A stretch of 64,000 bases of DNA from Planctomycetota bacterium (GTDB lineage Bacteria; Planctomycetota; UBA8742; UBA2392). A program made the position numbers and the translations under genes. The notes beneath the pieces are model-generated. The model was not told the origin of the DNA. It did no database searches and worked only from the letters and a program-made list of their open reading frames with translations. The stretch lies in contig JACKIE010000003.1 in the NCBI GenBank assembly GCA_020638635.1, positions 248,001 to 312,000 on the forward strand. Direction: 5' to 3'. This document shows, in pieces, positions 18,473 through 27,479 of this stretch. Numbering within the stretch: position 1 is the stretch's first letter; the number at the start of each line of letters is the position of its first letter.

Positions 18473-18528
18473 CGGAACTCGCGCCAAGCCCTCCCGACAG
18501 AATCCCACCTCCAAGCGCAAACCCAGAA

Positions 18529-18550
18529 GGGGAGGCCCCAGGGCCTCCCC
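18529..18550 (+). terminator. strong hairpin terminator
   Basis: Stem GGGGAGGCCC / GGGCCTCCCC with a 2-base centre is followed by pyrimidine-rich TCCTTCCTTT. It would end a transcript from the sigma-54 promoter before the tetR gene. Confidence 0.65.
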
Positions 18551-18613
18551 TCCTTCCTTTAAGGGGAATCCGGAACAGCGGCAGACGGCGCGGCGTTATT
18601 CTCCGACAGCCGC

Positions 18614-18642
18614 TTGACTTTTTCATACATACGTTTGATTAT
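18614..18642 (+). promoter_or_regulatory. promoter of tetR/RND operon
   Basis: TTGACT, 17-base spacer, GATTAT. The -10-like box ends six bases before the ATG, so the message may be leaderless. Confidence 0.5.
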
Positions 18643-18648
18643 TACGGC

Positions 18649-19302
18649 ATGAACGCGACGCATACCCGTGATAGCCTGCTTGATGCCGCCGAACGACTGT
18701 TTGCAATGCACGGCGTGGATGGCGCCTCCGTGCGCGACATTACCGCCGAGGCCGGCGCCAACCTGGCTTCCGTCAACTACCACTTCGGCGGCAAGGATGT
18801 CCTGCTGCGCGAGGTGCTGCTGCGCCGCGTGCGCCGCCTGATCGACGAGCGCAACCGCCTGCTGCTCGTCGCTGTGGAAGCCGCGGGATCAAAGCCCCCT
18901 ACCGTGCGCTCCGTGATGAACGCCTTCATCTTCCCGACCGTGCACATGGCCGCCGAGTACCCCCACTTCGCCAAGCTGCTCGCGCGCGTGCAGTTCGAGG
19001 GCATGTTCCAGGTCGTGGGTGAATTGGTCGAACGCACGTTTCACAATTCCCTGCAGTCGTTCGTCGAACAGTTGAAGAGGGCGCTGCCGAAACTGACGCC
19101 CGAGGAAATCCGCCTGCGCCTCGTGTTCTCCGTGGGCTCGTTCGCGTTCGTCGTCATGAACACCAAGACCATCTGCGCCGCGGTAAAGGTCACGCCGGTC
19201 AGCGAAGACCCGGCCGGCCTCGCCGACCGCCTGGTCGATTTCTGCACCGCCGGCATGGAAGCGGCACCCGGCCGCGCAAAACGCAAAGGAGCCAAACGAT
19301 GA
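18649..19302 (+). CDS. TetR-family regulator with CerR-like C-terminus
   Basis: A 217-residue one-component repressor. The N-terminal 50 residues are the TetR helix-turn-helix (SLLDAAERLFAMHGVDGASV, then NLASVNYHFGGKDVLL). The C-terminal half resembles the CerR/YbiH type, with a conserved-looking VRSVMNAFIFP segment. The stop overlaps the ATG of the efflux outer-membrane gene (ATGA at 19299), so it heads a four-gene efflux operon and very likely represses it. The ATG is chosen over longer in-frame extensions because the TetR domain begins directly after it and a promoter lies just upstream. Confidence 0.88.
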   Translation: MNATHTRDSLLDAAERLFAMHGVDGASVRDITAEAGANLASVNYHFGGKDVLLREVLLRRVRRLIDERNRLLLVAVEAAGSKPPTVRSVMNAFIFPTVHMAAEYPHFAKLLARVQFEGMFQVVGELVERTFHNSLQSFVEQLKRALPKLTPEEIRLRLVFSVGSFAFVVMNTKTICAAVKVTPVSEDPAGLADRLVDFCTAGMEAAPGRAKRKGAKR

Positions 19303-20723
19303 AACGCCTGGCATGGTTGATTGCGCCCGGCCTGCTGCTTGCCGCCTGCGCCTCGCCCCCGCCGCCTCAGCAGCCCGAAGTACCAGTCGAGGTCCCGGCC
19401 AACTGGACCGAGCAGCCGCTGGCCGACGCCGAAGTCGCCGACGACTGGTGGACCGCGTTCGCCGACGAGCGCCTGAACGCGCTGGTTGAAGAAGCCCTTC
19501 GCAACAACCCCAGCCTCTGGGAGGCCGCCAGCCGCATCGAAGCCGCCGGGGCGAACATCCGCACCGTGCAGGCCGGCGCCATGCCCAACGTGACCGGCAG
19601 CATGGACGGCAGCCGCACCCGCACCGTGCAGTCCTTCGGCGGGCCGAGCCTGACCGAGATTGAAACCCAGCGCGTCGGCGTGTCCCTCAACCTGCAGTGG
19701 GAGATCGACCTGTGGGGCCGCGTGCGCGCCGCCCAGTCGGCCGCCATCGCCGACCGTCAGGCCATGGAGGCCGCTTACCATGGCGCGCGCCTTTCGCTGC
19801 TCGTGCAGGTGGTGAAGGCCTGGTTCTCGGCCTCCGAGGCCTGGCAGCAGATCCAGCTTGCAGAAGGCAACCTCGCCAGTGCGCGCGAATTGGCCGAGCG
19901 CGTAGAGGACCGCTACAAGGCCGGCTTGCGCAGCGCCTTCGACTACCGCCTGGCCCTGGCCGACGTTGCCTCAAGCGAGGCGCGCCTGGAAACCCTGCGA
20001 CGCGTGTACAAGCTGGCGCGCCGCCAGCTCGAGTTGCTGCTGGGACGCTACCCGGCCGCGCTGGTGGAGACATCCGCCACGCTGCCCGGCGAGCTGCCCG
20101 CGCCGCCCGGAGGACTTCCATCGCAGTTGCTGATGCGCCGGCCCGATATCGCCGAGGCCGAGCGCCGGGTCGCGGCCGCGGATTCGCGCGTGCGGGCGGC
20201 GTACCTCGACCTGCTGCCGCGCATTTCCCTCACCGGCTCCACGGGCCTGGCCTCTGACCAGGTGGCGGACGTGCTGGACGGAAAGTTCTTCGTGTTCAAC
20301 CTGCTCGGCAACCTGCTGGCGCCCCTGTTCGACGGCGGCCGGCGCTGGGCGGAGATCGACCGCACCCAGGCGCTGGAACGCGGCGCGCTGGCCTACTACG
20401 TGGTGGTGGCGCTGAAGGCTTTTGCGGAAGTCGAGAACTCACTGGCCAACGAAGCCCACCTGCGCCGCGAACTGGAGGCGCTGAGCACGACCGTGACCGA
20501 AACCCGCGCCGCGCTGGAGATCGCCACCGAGCGCTACTACCAGGGCGCGCTGGACATCACCCAGGTGCTGCAGACGCGCCGCCAGCTGTTCAACGCGCAG
20601 GGTGCGCAGCTGGCCACGAGGCTGGCGCTGTTGAACTCACGGGTTGATCTGTACTCCGCACTGGGGGGCGGTTTTGACGCGTCAAGTGTGATCGAGAAAC
20701 GAGCGAACGATGAAACTCCTTAA
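19299..20723 (+). CDS. TolC/OprM-type outer-membrane efflux lipoprotein
   Basis: The outer-membrane channel of a tripartite RND pump. The 474-residue protein has a lipoprotein signal ending LLAAC near residue 18, then a Pro-rich linker. Two outer-membrane-efflux repeats follow, with typical features such as LNLQWEIDLWGRVRAAQSAA and LLMRRPDIAEAERR, the NodT-family signature. It overlaps tetR by 4 bp and the adaptor gene by 14 bp, so translation is coupled. Confidence 0.92.
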   Translation: MKRLAWLIAPGLLLAACASPPPPQQPEVPVEVPANWTEQPLADAEVADDWWTAFADERLNALVEEALRNNPSLWEAASRIEAAGANIRTVQAGAMPNVTGSMDGSRTRTVQSFGGPSLTEIETQRVGVSLNLQWEIDLWGRVRAAQSAAIADRQAMEAAYHGARLSLLVQVVKAWFSASEAWQQIQLAEGNLASARELAERVEDRYKAGLRSAFDYRLALADVASSEARLETLRRVYKLARRQLELLLGRYPAALVETSATLPGELPAPPGGLPSQLLMRRPDIAEAERRVAAADSRVRAAYLDLLPRISLTGSTGLASDQVADVLDGKFFVFNLLGNLLAPLFDGGRRWAEIDRTQALERGALAYYVVVALKAFAEVENSLANEAHLRRELEALSTTVTETRAALEIATERYYQGALDITQVLQTRRQLFNAQGAQLATRLALLNSRVDLYSALGGGFDASSVIEKRANDETP

Positions 20724-21867
20724 ATACATCCTTCCCGCAGTCGCTTTACTGATCGGAATTGGTGGCGCCGTGGCCCTCAAGGCCTCGCAGGTCAAGGTTC
20801 AGACCGTGACACCGGAAAAGAGCCTGCCGCGCGTAACAACCGTGACCGTCAAGCCACAGGCCTGGCGCTACGAGGTGCGGACCACCGGCACGGTCACGCC
20901 GCGCACCGAAACCACGCTGACTTCCGAGGTTCCCGGCCGCATCGCCGCCGTGCACCCGGCCTTCGTGAACGGCGGGTTCTTCAAGGCCGGCGACGAGCTG
21001 GTGGTGATCGACGACCTGGCCGCCAAAGCCGCGCTGGCACAGGCAGAGGCTGCACTGGCCACGGCCAGGGCCGCCCTGCAACGCGAAGAAGCTGAAGCGC
21101 GCCTGGCCAAACGCGAGTGGGAGAAGTACGGGCAGGGCCCCGCCGATCCGCTGCTGCTGCGCGAGCCGCAACTGGCCGAGCGCAATGCCGCGGTACAGGG
21201 AGCATTGGCCGCGCACGCCAAGGCGAACGTGGACTTCCTGAGCACGCGCATCCTCGCCCCATACGACGGGCGCGTGCGCCAGAAGCTGGTCGAGCAGGGG
21301 CAGTTCATCGGCCTCGGCGTACCTGTGGCGCGCGTCTATGCCACGGACTACGCCGAGGTGCGACTGCCCCTGAGCGCCGACGACATCGGCTTTCTTGAGC
21401 TGCCGCTGGGCGGCCAGCTCGAGTACGACGACGAGCGCGCGCCGCAGGTGCAGCTCAGCGCGCGTTTCGGGCCCGACCTGATTTCCTGGCCCGCGCGCAT
21501 CGTGCGCACCGAGGCCGAAGTGGACCCGCAGACCCGCATGTACTACGCGATCGCGCGTGTCAAAGACCCCTACGCCACAAGCCAGGGCACACCACTGCTG
21601 CCCAACACGTTCGTGAGCGCGCTGATCACCGGCCGCGAGGCTGAGCGCGTGTTTGTGTTGCCGCGCGCGGCCCTGCGTCCCGACGGGCGCGTACTGGTGG
21701 TGGACCAGGCAATGCGCCTCAAGCAGCGCGAGGTCACGGTCGTGCGCGCCACGCCGGAGTCGGTGCTGATCAGCGCCGGCCTGGAAAAAGGTGAGCAGGT
21801 GGTGACCAGCCAGCTCGAGATGGTGGTTGAGGACATGCCCGTGGAACTCGCCAAGGAGCAGCCATGA
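20710..21867 (+). CDS. RND efflux periplasmic adaptor (membrane fusion protein)
   Basis: Links the inner-membrane pump to the outer-membrane channel. The 385-residue protein has one N-terminal TM anchor (YILPAVALLIGIGGAVAL). It then has the biotinyl-lipoyl-like half motif (TTGTVTPRTETTLTSEVPGRI), a coiled-coil hairpin rich in Ala, Glu and Lys at about 100-150, and the second lipoyl half (ILAPYDGRVRQKLVEQGQF). Beta-barrel and membrane-proximal domains follow. It overlaps both neighbours by a few bases within the operon. Confidence 0.92.
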   Translation: MKLLKYILPAVALLIGIGGAVALKASQVKVQTVTPEKSLPRVTTVTVKPQAWRYEVRTTGTVTPRTETTLTSEVPGRIAAVHPAFVNGGFFKAGDELVVIDDLAAKAALAQAEAALATARAALQREEAEARLAKREWEKYGQGPADPLLLREPQLAERNAAVQGALAAHAKANVDFLSTRILAPYDGRVRQKLVEQGQFIGLGVPVARVYATDYAEVRLPLSADDIGFLELPLGGQLEYDDERAPQVQLSARFGPDLISWPARIVRTEAEVDPQTRMYYAIARVKDPYATSQGTPLLPNTFVSALITGREAERVFVLPRAALRPDGRVLVVDQAMRLKQREVTVVRATPESVLISAGLEKGEQVVTSQLEMVVEDMPVELAKEQP

Positions 21868-24800
21868 ACGGCCTGGTAGCCTGGTTCACCCGCAACGGCG
21901 TCGCGGCCAACCTGCTGATGGGTATGTTCCTGATCGGCGGGTTGATGACCCTGCCGATCATCCGCCGCACGGCTTTCCCGGACATCGAGCCCGAGGTCAT
22001 CAGCGTCTCGGTGCTCTACCCGGGCGCCACGCCCGAGGAAGTGGAAGAGTCGGTCAACATCAAGATCGAAGAGGCCATCCAGGGCATCGACGGCGTCAAG
22101 CGCATCAGCAGCCGCGCCACCGAAAGCCTCGGCCTGGTCACCGTCGAAATCAAGGACGGCGAAGACATCAAGGACGTTACCGACGAGGTGAAGGCCGAAA
22201 TCGACGCCATCACCACCTTCCCCGCCGAGGCCGAGGAGCCGGTGATCCGCGAGGGCAAGATCGAAGAGCGCGTGGTGTGGCTGCTGCTCGCCGGCGACAT
22301 GTCCGAGCGCGAACTGACCCGCCTGGCCGACCAGGTCCGCGATGAAATCGTCGCCCTGCCGCAGGTCAGCAAGGCCGAGATCAGCGACGACCGCAACCAT
22401 GAGATCGCCATCAGCGTGCGCGAGGACGACCTGCGCCGCTACGGGCTCAGCTTTGCCGAGATTGCCGCCGCCGTGAACCGCTACTCGCTGAACCTGCCGG
22501 CCGGCTCAGTCGAGACCGCGGGCGGCGAAATCCTGTTCCGCAGCAGCAGCCAGGCCTACACGCGCGCCGAGTTCGAGCGTATCCCGGTAATCACCCGCGC
22601 GGACGGCACGGAAATCAAGGTCGGCGACCTGGCCGACGTGCGCGACACCTTCGAGGAAGTCACGCTGGAATCGCGGGTCAACGGGCGCCGCAGCCTGATG
22701 ATTGAGGTCTACCGCGTCGGCGACCAGGACACGCTGGCGATCGCCGAGGCCGTCGCCGCCTACACCGAGAAGAAGAAGGCTGAGCTGCCGCCCGGCGTCA
22801 CCATCCAGAAGTTCCGTGACATCTCGGAGAACCTGATCGAGCGCATGGACCTGCTGAAGTGGAACGGCATGCAGGGCTTGCTGCTGGTGTTCCTGGTGCT
22901 GGCGTTCTTCCTGCGCGCGCGCCTGGCCATGTGGGTGGCGGTCGGGCTGGCCACGGCCGTGCTTGGCACCGTGTGGCTGATGCCCTTTGCCGGCATGACC
23001 ATCAACTTCCTGTCCAGCTTCGGCTTCGTGCTGGCGCTGGGCATCCTGGTGGACGACGCCATCGTGATCGGCGAGAACATCGACGCCCACAAACGCATGG
23101 GCAAGCCGCCGCTGCAGGCGGCCATCGACGGCGTGCGCGAGGTGATGCTGCCGGTCGGCCTGGCGATCGCCACTACCACCATTGCCTTCAGCCCCATGTT
23201 GATGTTGCCCGGCCGCACCGGCGTGTTCGCGGCCGCGATTGCCTCGGTGGTGATCCTGGCGCTGGCCGCTTCCTTGCTGGAAAGCTTGTTCGTGCTGCCG
23301 GCGCACCTGGCCCATGGCGAGGGTAAGGGTCGCTTTAGCAACTGGTTCCTGCCCCGCGCGTGGTCGAAGGTGCAGGGCGGCTTCGAGAAGATGGTGGACT
23401 GGTTCATCGACAAAACCTACCGCCCGACGCTCGAGTTTACCATCCGCTGGCGCTGGACCATCATCGGCGGCGGGCTGGGCTTCCTGATCCTGACCGGCGG
23501 CCTGTTCGCCAGCGGGCGCATCAAAGTCGCGTTCTTCCCGGCCATCGAGGGCAACGACGTGATCGCCTCCGTCACGTTGCCGGAAGGCGCGTCTGCCGAG
23601 GAAACACGCCGTGCGTTAGGGGTGCTGGAATCCACGGCCGAGGAAATCCGCGCCGAAGTCGAAGGCGACAAGCGTGGCAGCGTGGTCGAAAACATCCGCG
23701 CCGTGCTGGGCGCGCACCCCTTCCGCATGGCCAACGGCCCGCCGGGCGAAGGCGGCTCGAGCCAGAGCCGCGACAACATCGCCGAGGTGCACCTGGCGCT
23801 TGTCTCGTCCGAAAAGCGCGCATTGAAAGCCTCCGAGATTCGCGACATGTGGCGCAACAAGGTCGGCCAGCGCATCCCCAACGCCATCGAGCTCACATTC
23901 AGCTCGGACCAGGTCAACGTCGGCGCGGCCGTGAACGTCGAGCTTGCCGGCCGCAACCTGAAGCAGATCGAGCAGGCGGCGGAGGACTTGAAGGCGCACC
24001 TGGCCGAGTACCCGGGCACCTTCGACATCGCTGACGACTACCGCGAGGGCAAGCTGGAGATCGTGCCCGAGGTAAGTGAATCGGGCCGCAGCCTCGGGCT
24101 GACACAAGCAGCGCTGATCCAGCAGGTGCGCGGCGCGTTCTACGGGAACGAGGCCCAGCGCGTGCAGGTTGGCAAGGATGAAGTGAAGGTGTTCGTGCGC
24201 TACCCGAAGGACGAGCGCGAGTCGATCAGCAACCTCGAGAACATGCGCATCCGCCTGCCCAACGGGCGCGAAGCCGCATTCTCGGAGGTCGCGGGTTACA
24301 CCATCTCGCGCGGCGTCAGCAGCATCAACCGGCTGGACCGCCAGCGCACCATCGTGGTCACCAGCGACCTGAACCGCACCGTCACCAACGCCAACGAGCT
24401 GAACGCCGACCTGGCCGCCAATTTCCTGCCGACCCTGACCGAGAAGTACCCGGGCCTGACCTGGAAGTTCGGCGGCGAGCAGCAGCGCCAGGCCGAGAGT
24501 TTCGCCGGCCTGCGCGTTGGGCTGATCCTCTCGATGTTCCTGATGTTCGGCCTGCTGGCGGTGGCGTTCCGTTCCTACTTCCAGCCGGTGATCGTGATGT
24601 GGGTGGTGCCGTTCGGCATCGCCGGCGCGATCTGGGCGCACCTGGCGCTGGGCATGGACGTGACGTTCCTGAGCATCGTGGGTCTGCTGGCCCTGTCGGG
24701 CGTGGTTGTGAACGACAGCCTGGTGATGATCGACTTCATCAACCGCTACAGGCGCGAAGAGGGCAAGAGCGTGCTTGAGGCCGTGCGCGAGGCCGGACCC

Positions 24801-25118
24801 CGGCGCTTTAGGGCGATTCTGCTGACTTCGCTGACCACGTTTGCCGGCCTGACGCCGATCATGCTGGAGCGCTCGGTGCAGGCGGCGTTCCTGATCCCGA
24901 TGGCGATCAGCCTGGCGTTCGGCATAGCGTTCTCGACGGTGGTGGTGCTGGTGATGCTGCCCTCAACCTACCTCGCGCTGGAAGACACGCTGCAAAGGGT
25001 GAAGCGCTGGTTCAACAAGGACATCGACCCCCACCGCGGAGAGCAGCAAGGCCCGGAAGTGGTGATCGAAGAGGAAACCGAAGAACCAATCACCCTCGAA
25101 CCCCAGCCAACAAGCTGA
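21864..25118 (+). CDS. RND-family efflux permease (AcrB/MdtB-like)
   Basis: Proton-driven inner-membrane export pump of 1084 residues. The N-terminal TM1 (LLMGMFLIGGLMTLP) leads to a large periplasmic loop. The TM4 proton-relay motif GILVDDAIVIGENIDAHKRM is present, as is the second-half equivalent LSGVVVNDSLVMIDFINRYR. Substrates cannot be predicted; an N-terminus of the VAANLLM type groups with broad-specificity transporters rather than the Cu/Ag CusA type. A charged Glu-rich tail of about 30 residues ends the protein. The operon ends at a 17-bp-stem terminator. Confidence 0.93.
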   Translation: MNGLVAWFTRNGVAANLLMGMFLIGGLMTLPIIRRTAFPDIEPEVISVSVLYPGATPEEVEESVNIKIEEAIQGIDGVKRISSRATESLGLVTVEIKDGEDIKDVTDEVKAEIDAITTFPAEAEEPVIREGKIEERVVWLLLAGDMSERELTRLADQVRDEIVALPQVSKAEISDDRNHEIAISVREDDLRRYGLSFAEIAAAVNRYSLNLPAGSVETAGGEILFRSSSQAYTRAEFERIPVITRADGTEIKVGDLADVRDTFEEVTLESRVNGRRSLMIEVYRVGDQDTLAIAEAVAAYTEKKKAELPPGVTIQKFRDISENLIERMDLLKWNGMQGLLLVFLVLAFFLRARLAMWVAVGLATAVLGTVWLMPFAGMTINFLSSFGFVLALGILVDDAIVIGENIDAHKRMGKPPLQAAIDGVREVMLPVGLAIATTTIAFSPMLMLPGRTGVFAAAIASVVILALAASLLESLFVLPAHLAHGEGKGRFSNWFLPRAWSKVQGGFEKMVDWFIDKTYRPTLEFTIRWRWTIIGGGLGFLILTGGLFASGRIKVAFFPAIEGNDVIASVTLPEGASAEETRRALGVLESTAEEIRAEVEGDKRGSVVENIRAVLGAHPFRMANGPPGEGGSSQSRDNIAEVHLALVSSEKRALKASEIRDMWRNKVGQRIPNAIELTFSSDQVNVGAAVNVELAGRNLKQIEQAAEDLKAHLAEYPGTFDIADDYREGKLEIVPEVSESGRSLGLTQAALIQQVRGAFYGNEAQRVQVGKDEVKVFVRYPKDERESISNLENMRIRLPNGREAAFSEVAGYTISRGVSSINRLDRQRTIVVTSDLNRTVTNANELNADLAANFLPTLTEKYPGLTWKFGGEQQRQAESFAGLRVGLILSMFLMFGLLAVAFRSYFQPVIVMWVVPFGIAGAIWAHLALGMDVTFLSIVGLLALSGVVVNDSLVMIDFINRYRREEGKSVLEAVREAGPRRFRAILLTSLTTFAGLTPIMLERSVQAAFLIPMAISLAFGIAFSTVVVLVMLPSTYLALEDTLQRVKRWFNKDIDPHRGEQQGPEVVIEEETEEPITLEPQPTS

Positions 25119-25119
25119 A

Positions 25120-25157
25120 AAAGACGCAGGGCTTCCATCTGGAAGCCCTGCGTCTTT
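25120..25157. terminator. bidirectional terminator shared by RND operon and tRNA-Pro
   Basis: A perfect 17-bp stem (25120-25136 with 25141-25157) with a 4-nt loop. It is A-rich before and T-rich after, so it can work on both strands. Its last base overlaps the CCA end of the tRNA. Confidence 0.85.
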
Positions 25158-25233
25158 GGTCGGGGCGACAGGATTTGAACCTGCGGCCTCTTCGTCCCGA
25201 ACGAAGCGCTCTACCAGGCTGAGCTACGCCCCG
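25157..25233 (-). tRNA. tRNA-Pro (anticodon CGG), CCA encoded
   Basis: A 77-nt cloverleaf on the minus strand. The acceptor stem is CGGGGCG/CGCCCCG, then discriminator A and encoded CCA. The D-arm is AGCTCAGCCTGGTAGAGC. The anticodon arm CTTCG-TTCGGGA-CGAAG gives CGG, identical to that of E. coli proK. The T-arm contains GGTTCAAATCC. Confidence 0.97.
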
Positions 25234-25435
25234 ACTGTCTCGTTCGGCGAGGGCGGAAGTGTATCACCACAGCCCGACCCGGCAAGCGCCGGGCCAGTTC
25301 TCAACGTGTGCGGGTTGCCGTTCGAGCCCCGGCCGAAAGGCCGGGGACACGCGGCGCTTTTTCCGCGTGGATGGGTGCTGCTCTCGAACGCCGCAGGCGA
25401 CGTTCGTCCCCGGCGTTTCCGCCGGGGCTCTACTC
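25234..25435. other. hairpin-rich intergenic region between tRNA-Pro and ubiX
   Basis: No gene is seen. Two strong hairpins are present: CCCCGGCC-GAAA-GGCCGGGG at 25327-25346 and CCCCGGC-N6-GCCGGGG at 25408-25427. The second lies right after the ubiX stop and probably ends that minus-strand transcript, though it has no T tract. Confidence 0.5.
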
Positions 25436-26038
25436 CTACTTCTGCTTCTCGCCCCAGCGCTTCGTGAGCTGGTGATCGATCCCCAGGTGGTCCAGCACAC
25501 GCGCCACCACGAAGTCGATCAACTCCTGCACCGTCTGCGGCCGCGTATAGAAACCCGGGTTGGCGTCGATGATGGTTCCACCGGCCTCCGTCACCTGCAC
25601 CATGTTGCGCAGGGCGATCAACGACAACGGCGTTTCGCGCGTCACCAGCAGCAGCTTGCGGCGTTCTTTCAGCGCGACCTCGGCGGCGCGGCCGATCAGC
25701 CCTTCGCCGGTGCCGTTCGCGACACGGCCGAGGGTGCTCATGGTGCAGGGGCAGATAACCATGCCGCGGTGGCGGAAACTGCCGCTCGCGGGCGGCGCGC
25801 CGACCTGGCTGTTGCGATACAGGCGGAAGTCGCCATCCGTGCCGGCGAAGGCCTTCAGGTCTGGCTTGCCGGGGTCGCAGGGTATGTCCAGCTCGGCCTT
25901 CCAGACATCAAATGCGGCTTCGCTGAACACGACGTGGGTCTCAAGCCCCTGTTGCCCAAGGACTTGCAGCAGGCGCTGGGCATACTGGATGCCGGAGGCG
26001 CCTGTGACTGCAACCACAACTCGGTCGGTTCCTGCCAT
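25436..26038 (-). CDS. ubiX: UbiX-family flavin prenyltransferase
   Basis: Makes prenylated FMN, the cofactor of UbiD-type decarboxylases. The 200-residue length fits. Visible motifs are the FMN-binding VAVTGASGIQYAQRLL at the start, the central CPCTMSTLGRVANGTGEGLIGRAAEV, and the KERRKLLLVTRETPLSLI segment typical of UbiX/Pad1. No UbiD is in the window. The gene diverges from a TetR gene whose operator lies between them, so joint control is possible. Confidence 0.93.
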   Translation of the reverse strand: MAGTDRVVVAVTGASGIQYAQRLLQVLGQQGLETHVVFSEAAFDVWKAELDIPCDPGKPDLKAFAGTDGDFRLYRNSQVGAPPASGSFRHRGMVICPCTMSTLGRVANGTGEGLIGRAAEVALKERRKLLLVTRETPLSLIALRNMVQVTEAGGTIIDANPGFYTRPQTVQELIDFVVARVLDHLGIDHQLTKRWGEKQK

Positions 26039-26082
26039 ACCACTCGGTTTGAAAAAAGACGGGAATAGTCCTCAATTTTTCG

Positions 26083-26111
26083 TTGCCAGACAGACTGGTC
26101 TGGTATACACT
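26083..26111 (+). promoter_or_regulatory. promoter and operator of the TetR gene at 26118
   Basis: TTGCCA (26083-26088) lies upstream, and TACACT (26106-26111) ends six bases before the ATG. Between them sits ACAGACTGGTCTGG (26090-26103), nearly the same palindrome as the one after the gene. A repressor bound there would block polymerase, which implies autorepression. Confidence 0.65.
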
Positions 26112-26117
26112 TCCTGC

Positions 26118-26711
26118 ATGGCCGGAACTGCTGAAAAGCTGAACGTGCGTGACCGCCTGCTCGAAACGGCGGCGCGGCTCTTTTACGAAAAGGGCTACGG
26201 CGCCACCGGCATTAACGAGGTCATCAAGCAGGCCGGCATCTGCAAGGCCAGTTTCTACCACCATTTCAAGACCAAGGAAGACCTGCTGGTGGTTTCACTG
26301 GAGCAGCGCCACGAGCGCATGATGGCCGAGTTGCGGGCCGTGGTGGCCCAAGGCAAAACGCCCGCGGAAAAGATCGGCCGGGTGTTCGAATGGCTCGGCA
26401 GTTCGTGCAGCTGCGGCTCGGCGGCCAACGGCTGCGCCTACCTCAATATGGTGAGCGAATTCCGCGACGCGGGCAGCCGCGTACGTGAACTGGTGCGCTG
26501 GCACAAGGACGTGTTCCGCCAGTTCCTGAGCGAGCTGGTAAGCGCGCACTTCCGCGGCGGCGACAAGACTGAAGAGGAAATCCAGGACCTGACCGACGAG
26601 ATCTACCTGCTAGCCGAGGCTGTGTTCGCGGCCTCGCCGGTGCACCGTTGCAGTTGGCCGGCGGAGACGGCGTGGCGGATCGTGGCCGTGCGGTTGGGCC
26701 TTGAGGACTAA
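26118..26711 (+). CDS. TetR/AcrR-family regulator
   Basis: A 197-residue repressor with a clear TetR helix-turn-helix (RDRLLETAARLFYEKGYGAT, then GICKASFYHHFKTKEDLL). The ligand domain has a Cys-rich patch (SSCSCGSAANGCAYLNM near residue 100) like redox- or electrophile-sensing TetR members (NemR/AcuR-like). Thiol sensing is therefore possible but not shown. The ATG is chosen because the HTH starts soon after and a promoter/operator lies just upstream. Operator copies lie on both sides of the gene. Confidence 0.9.
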   Translation: MAGTAEKLNVRDRLLETAARLFYEKGYGATGINEVIKQAGICKASFYHHFKTKEDLLVVSLEQRHERMMAELRAVVAQGKTPAEKIGRVFEWLGSSCSCGSAANGCAYLNMVSEFRDAGSRVRELVRWHKDVFRQFLSELVSAHFRGGDKTEEEIQDLTDEIYLLAEAVFAASPVHRCSWPAETAWRIVAVRLGLED

Positions 26712-26729
26712 AAATTTTGGACGGATAAA

Positions 26730-26743
26730 ACAGACCGGTCTGT
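26730..26743. promoter_or_regulatory. second TetR-type operator
   Basis: Perfect 14-bp palindrome ACAGACCGGTCTGT, 35 bp upstream of the -35 box of the ECF sigma gene. It matches the upstream operator at 12 of 14 positions. Confidence 0.7.
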
Positions 26744-26777
26744 CTTGTTGGAATAAATCTGAGACCAGGACTGTTGC

Positions 26778-26805
26778 TTGACAGGAAAACTGATTTTCAT
26801 ACAAT
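26778..26805 (+). promoter_or_regulatory. sigma-70-type promoter of the ECF gene
   Basis: TTGACA, 16-base spacer, TACAAT: a strong housekeeping promoter. The ATG is about 78 bases downstream, leaving a leader with a GGAGGGG ribosome-binding region. Confidence 0.75.
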
Positions 26806-26883
26806 GAACCAGCAAGCCGGAGCAACCGGGCTACTAATAAGGAAGGGCGGGGGCAAGCACCGCACCTTCGGGAGGGGAAGACC

Positions 26884-27459
26884 ATGAAAACCAAGACCAC
26901 ACTCAGGCAGCGCTTCGAAGAGGAGGCTCTCCCGCTCATGCAGGACATGTACGCGCAGGCCTATCACCTCACGCGCAACCGCGCCGACGCCGAGGACCTG
27001 GTGCAGGAGACCTACATCCGGGGCATGCGCAAGTTCGCACAGTTCGAGCCCGGCACCAACCTCAAAGCCTGGCTTGGGCGCATCCTGTTCAACCAGTTCA
27101 TCAACGAGTACCGCCGCAAGAAGCGCCGGGTGAAGTCTGTGTTCGTCGAGGGCGTCGAGAACATGGCCGAAACCCATGACGCGCCGGAAAACGACGAACG
27201 CTTCGCCGAGATGGACCCCGGTGAACTCGCCCACGACGACAGCTTCCTGCAGAGCCTCGACCAGGACCTTAAGGAAGGCCTGACCGAGCTCGACAGCCGC
27301 TACCGCGACGTGCTGCTGCTGAACACCGTCGGCGAGCTGAGCTACAAGGACATCGCCCGCAAGTTGAAGTTGCCGATCGGCACCGTGATGTCGCGCCTGC
27401 ACCGTGCAAAGGCCTTCCTGCGTGATCGCTTCTCCGGCAAGGCTGTACCTACTGCGTAG
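26884..27459 (+). CDS. ECF-type RNA polymerase sigma factor
   Basis: A 191-residue alternative sigma factor. Region 2 is seen as [20 protein letters not shown] with [23 protein letters not shown]. Region 4 is seen as [20 protein letters not shown] and [20 protein letters not shown]. An acidic linker of about 45 residues separates them. There is no anti-sigma gene next to it, so control may be transcriptional, possibly through the TetR operator upstream. GGAGGGG precedes the ATG and a terminator follows 20 bp after the stop. Confidence 0.93.
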   Translation: MKTKTTLRQRFEEEALPLMQDMYAQAYHLTRNRADAEDLVQETYIRGMRKFAQFEPGTNLKAWLGRILFNQFINEYRRKKRRVKSVFVEGVENMAETHDAPENDERFAEMDPGELAHDDSFLQSLDQDLKEGLTELDSRYRDVLLLNTVGELSYKDIARKLKLPIGTVMSRLHRAKAFLRDRFSGKAVPTA

Positions 27460-27479
27460 AGAACTGAGTTTGGAGGTCA

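Noticed and set aside
18166..18648. Upstream extension of the TetR gene at 18649
   Set aside because: It would cross a strong terminator hairpin and add an Arg/Pro-rich stretch before a complete TetR domain.
25436..26117. Upstream extension of the TetR gene at 26118 into the ubiX region
   Set aside because: The frame is open by chance. The promoter, operator and HTH position all place the start at 26118.
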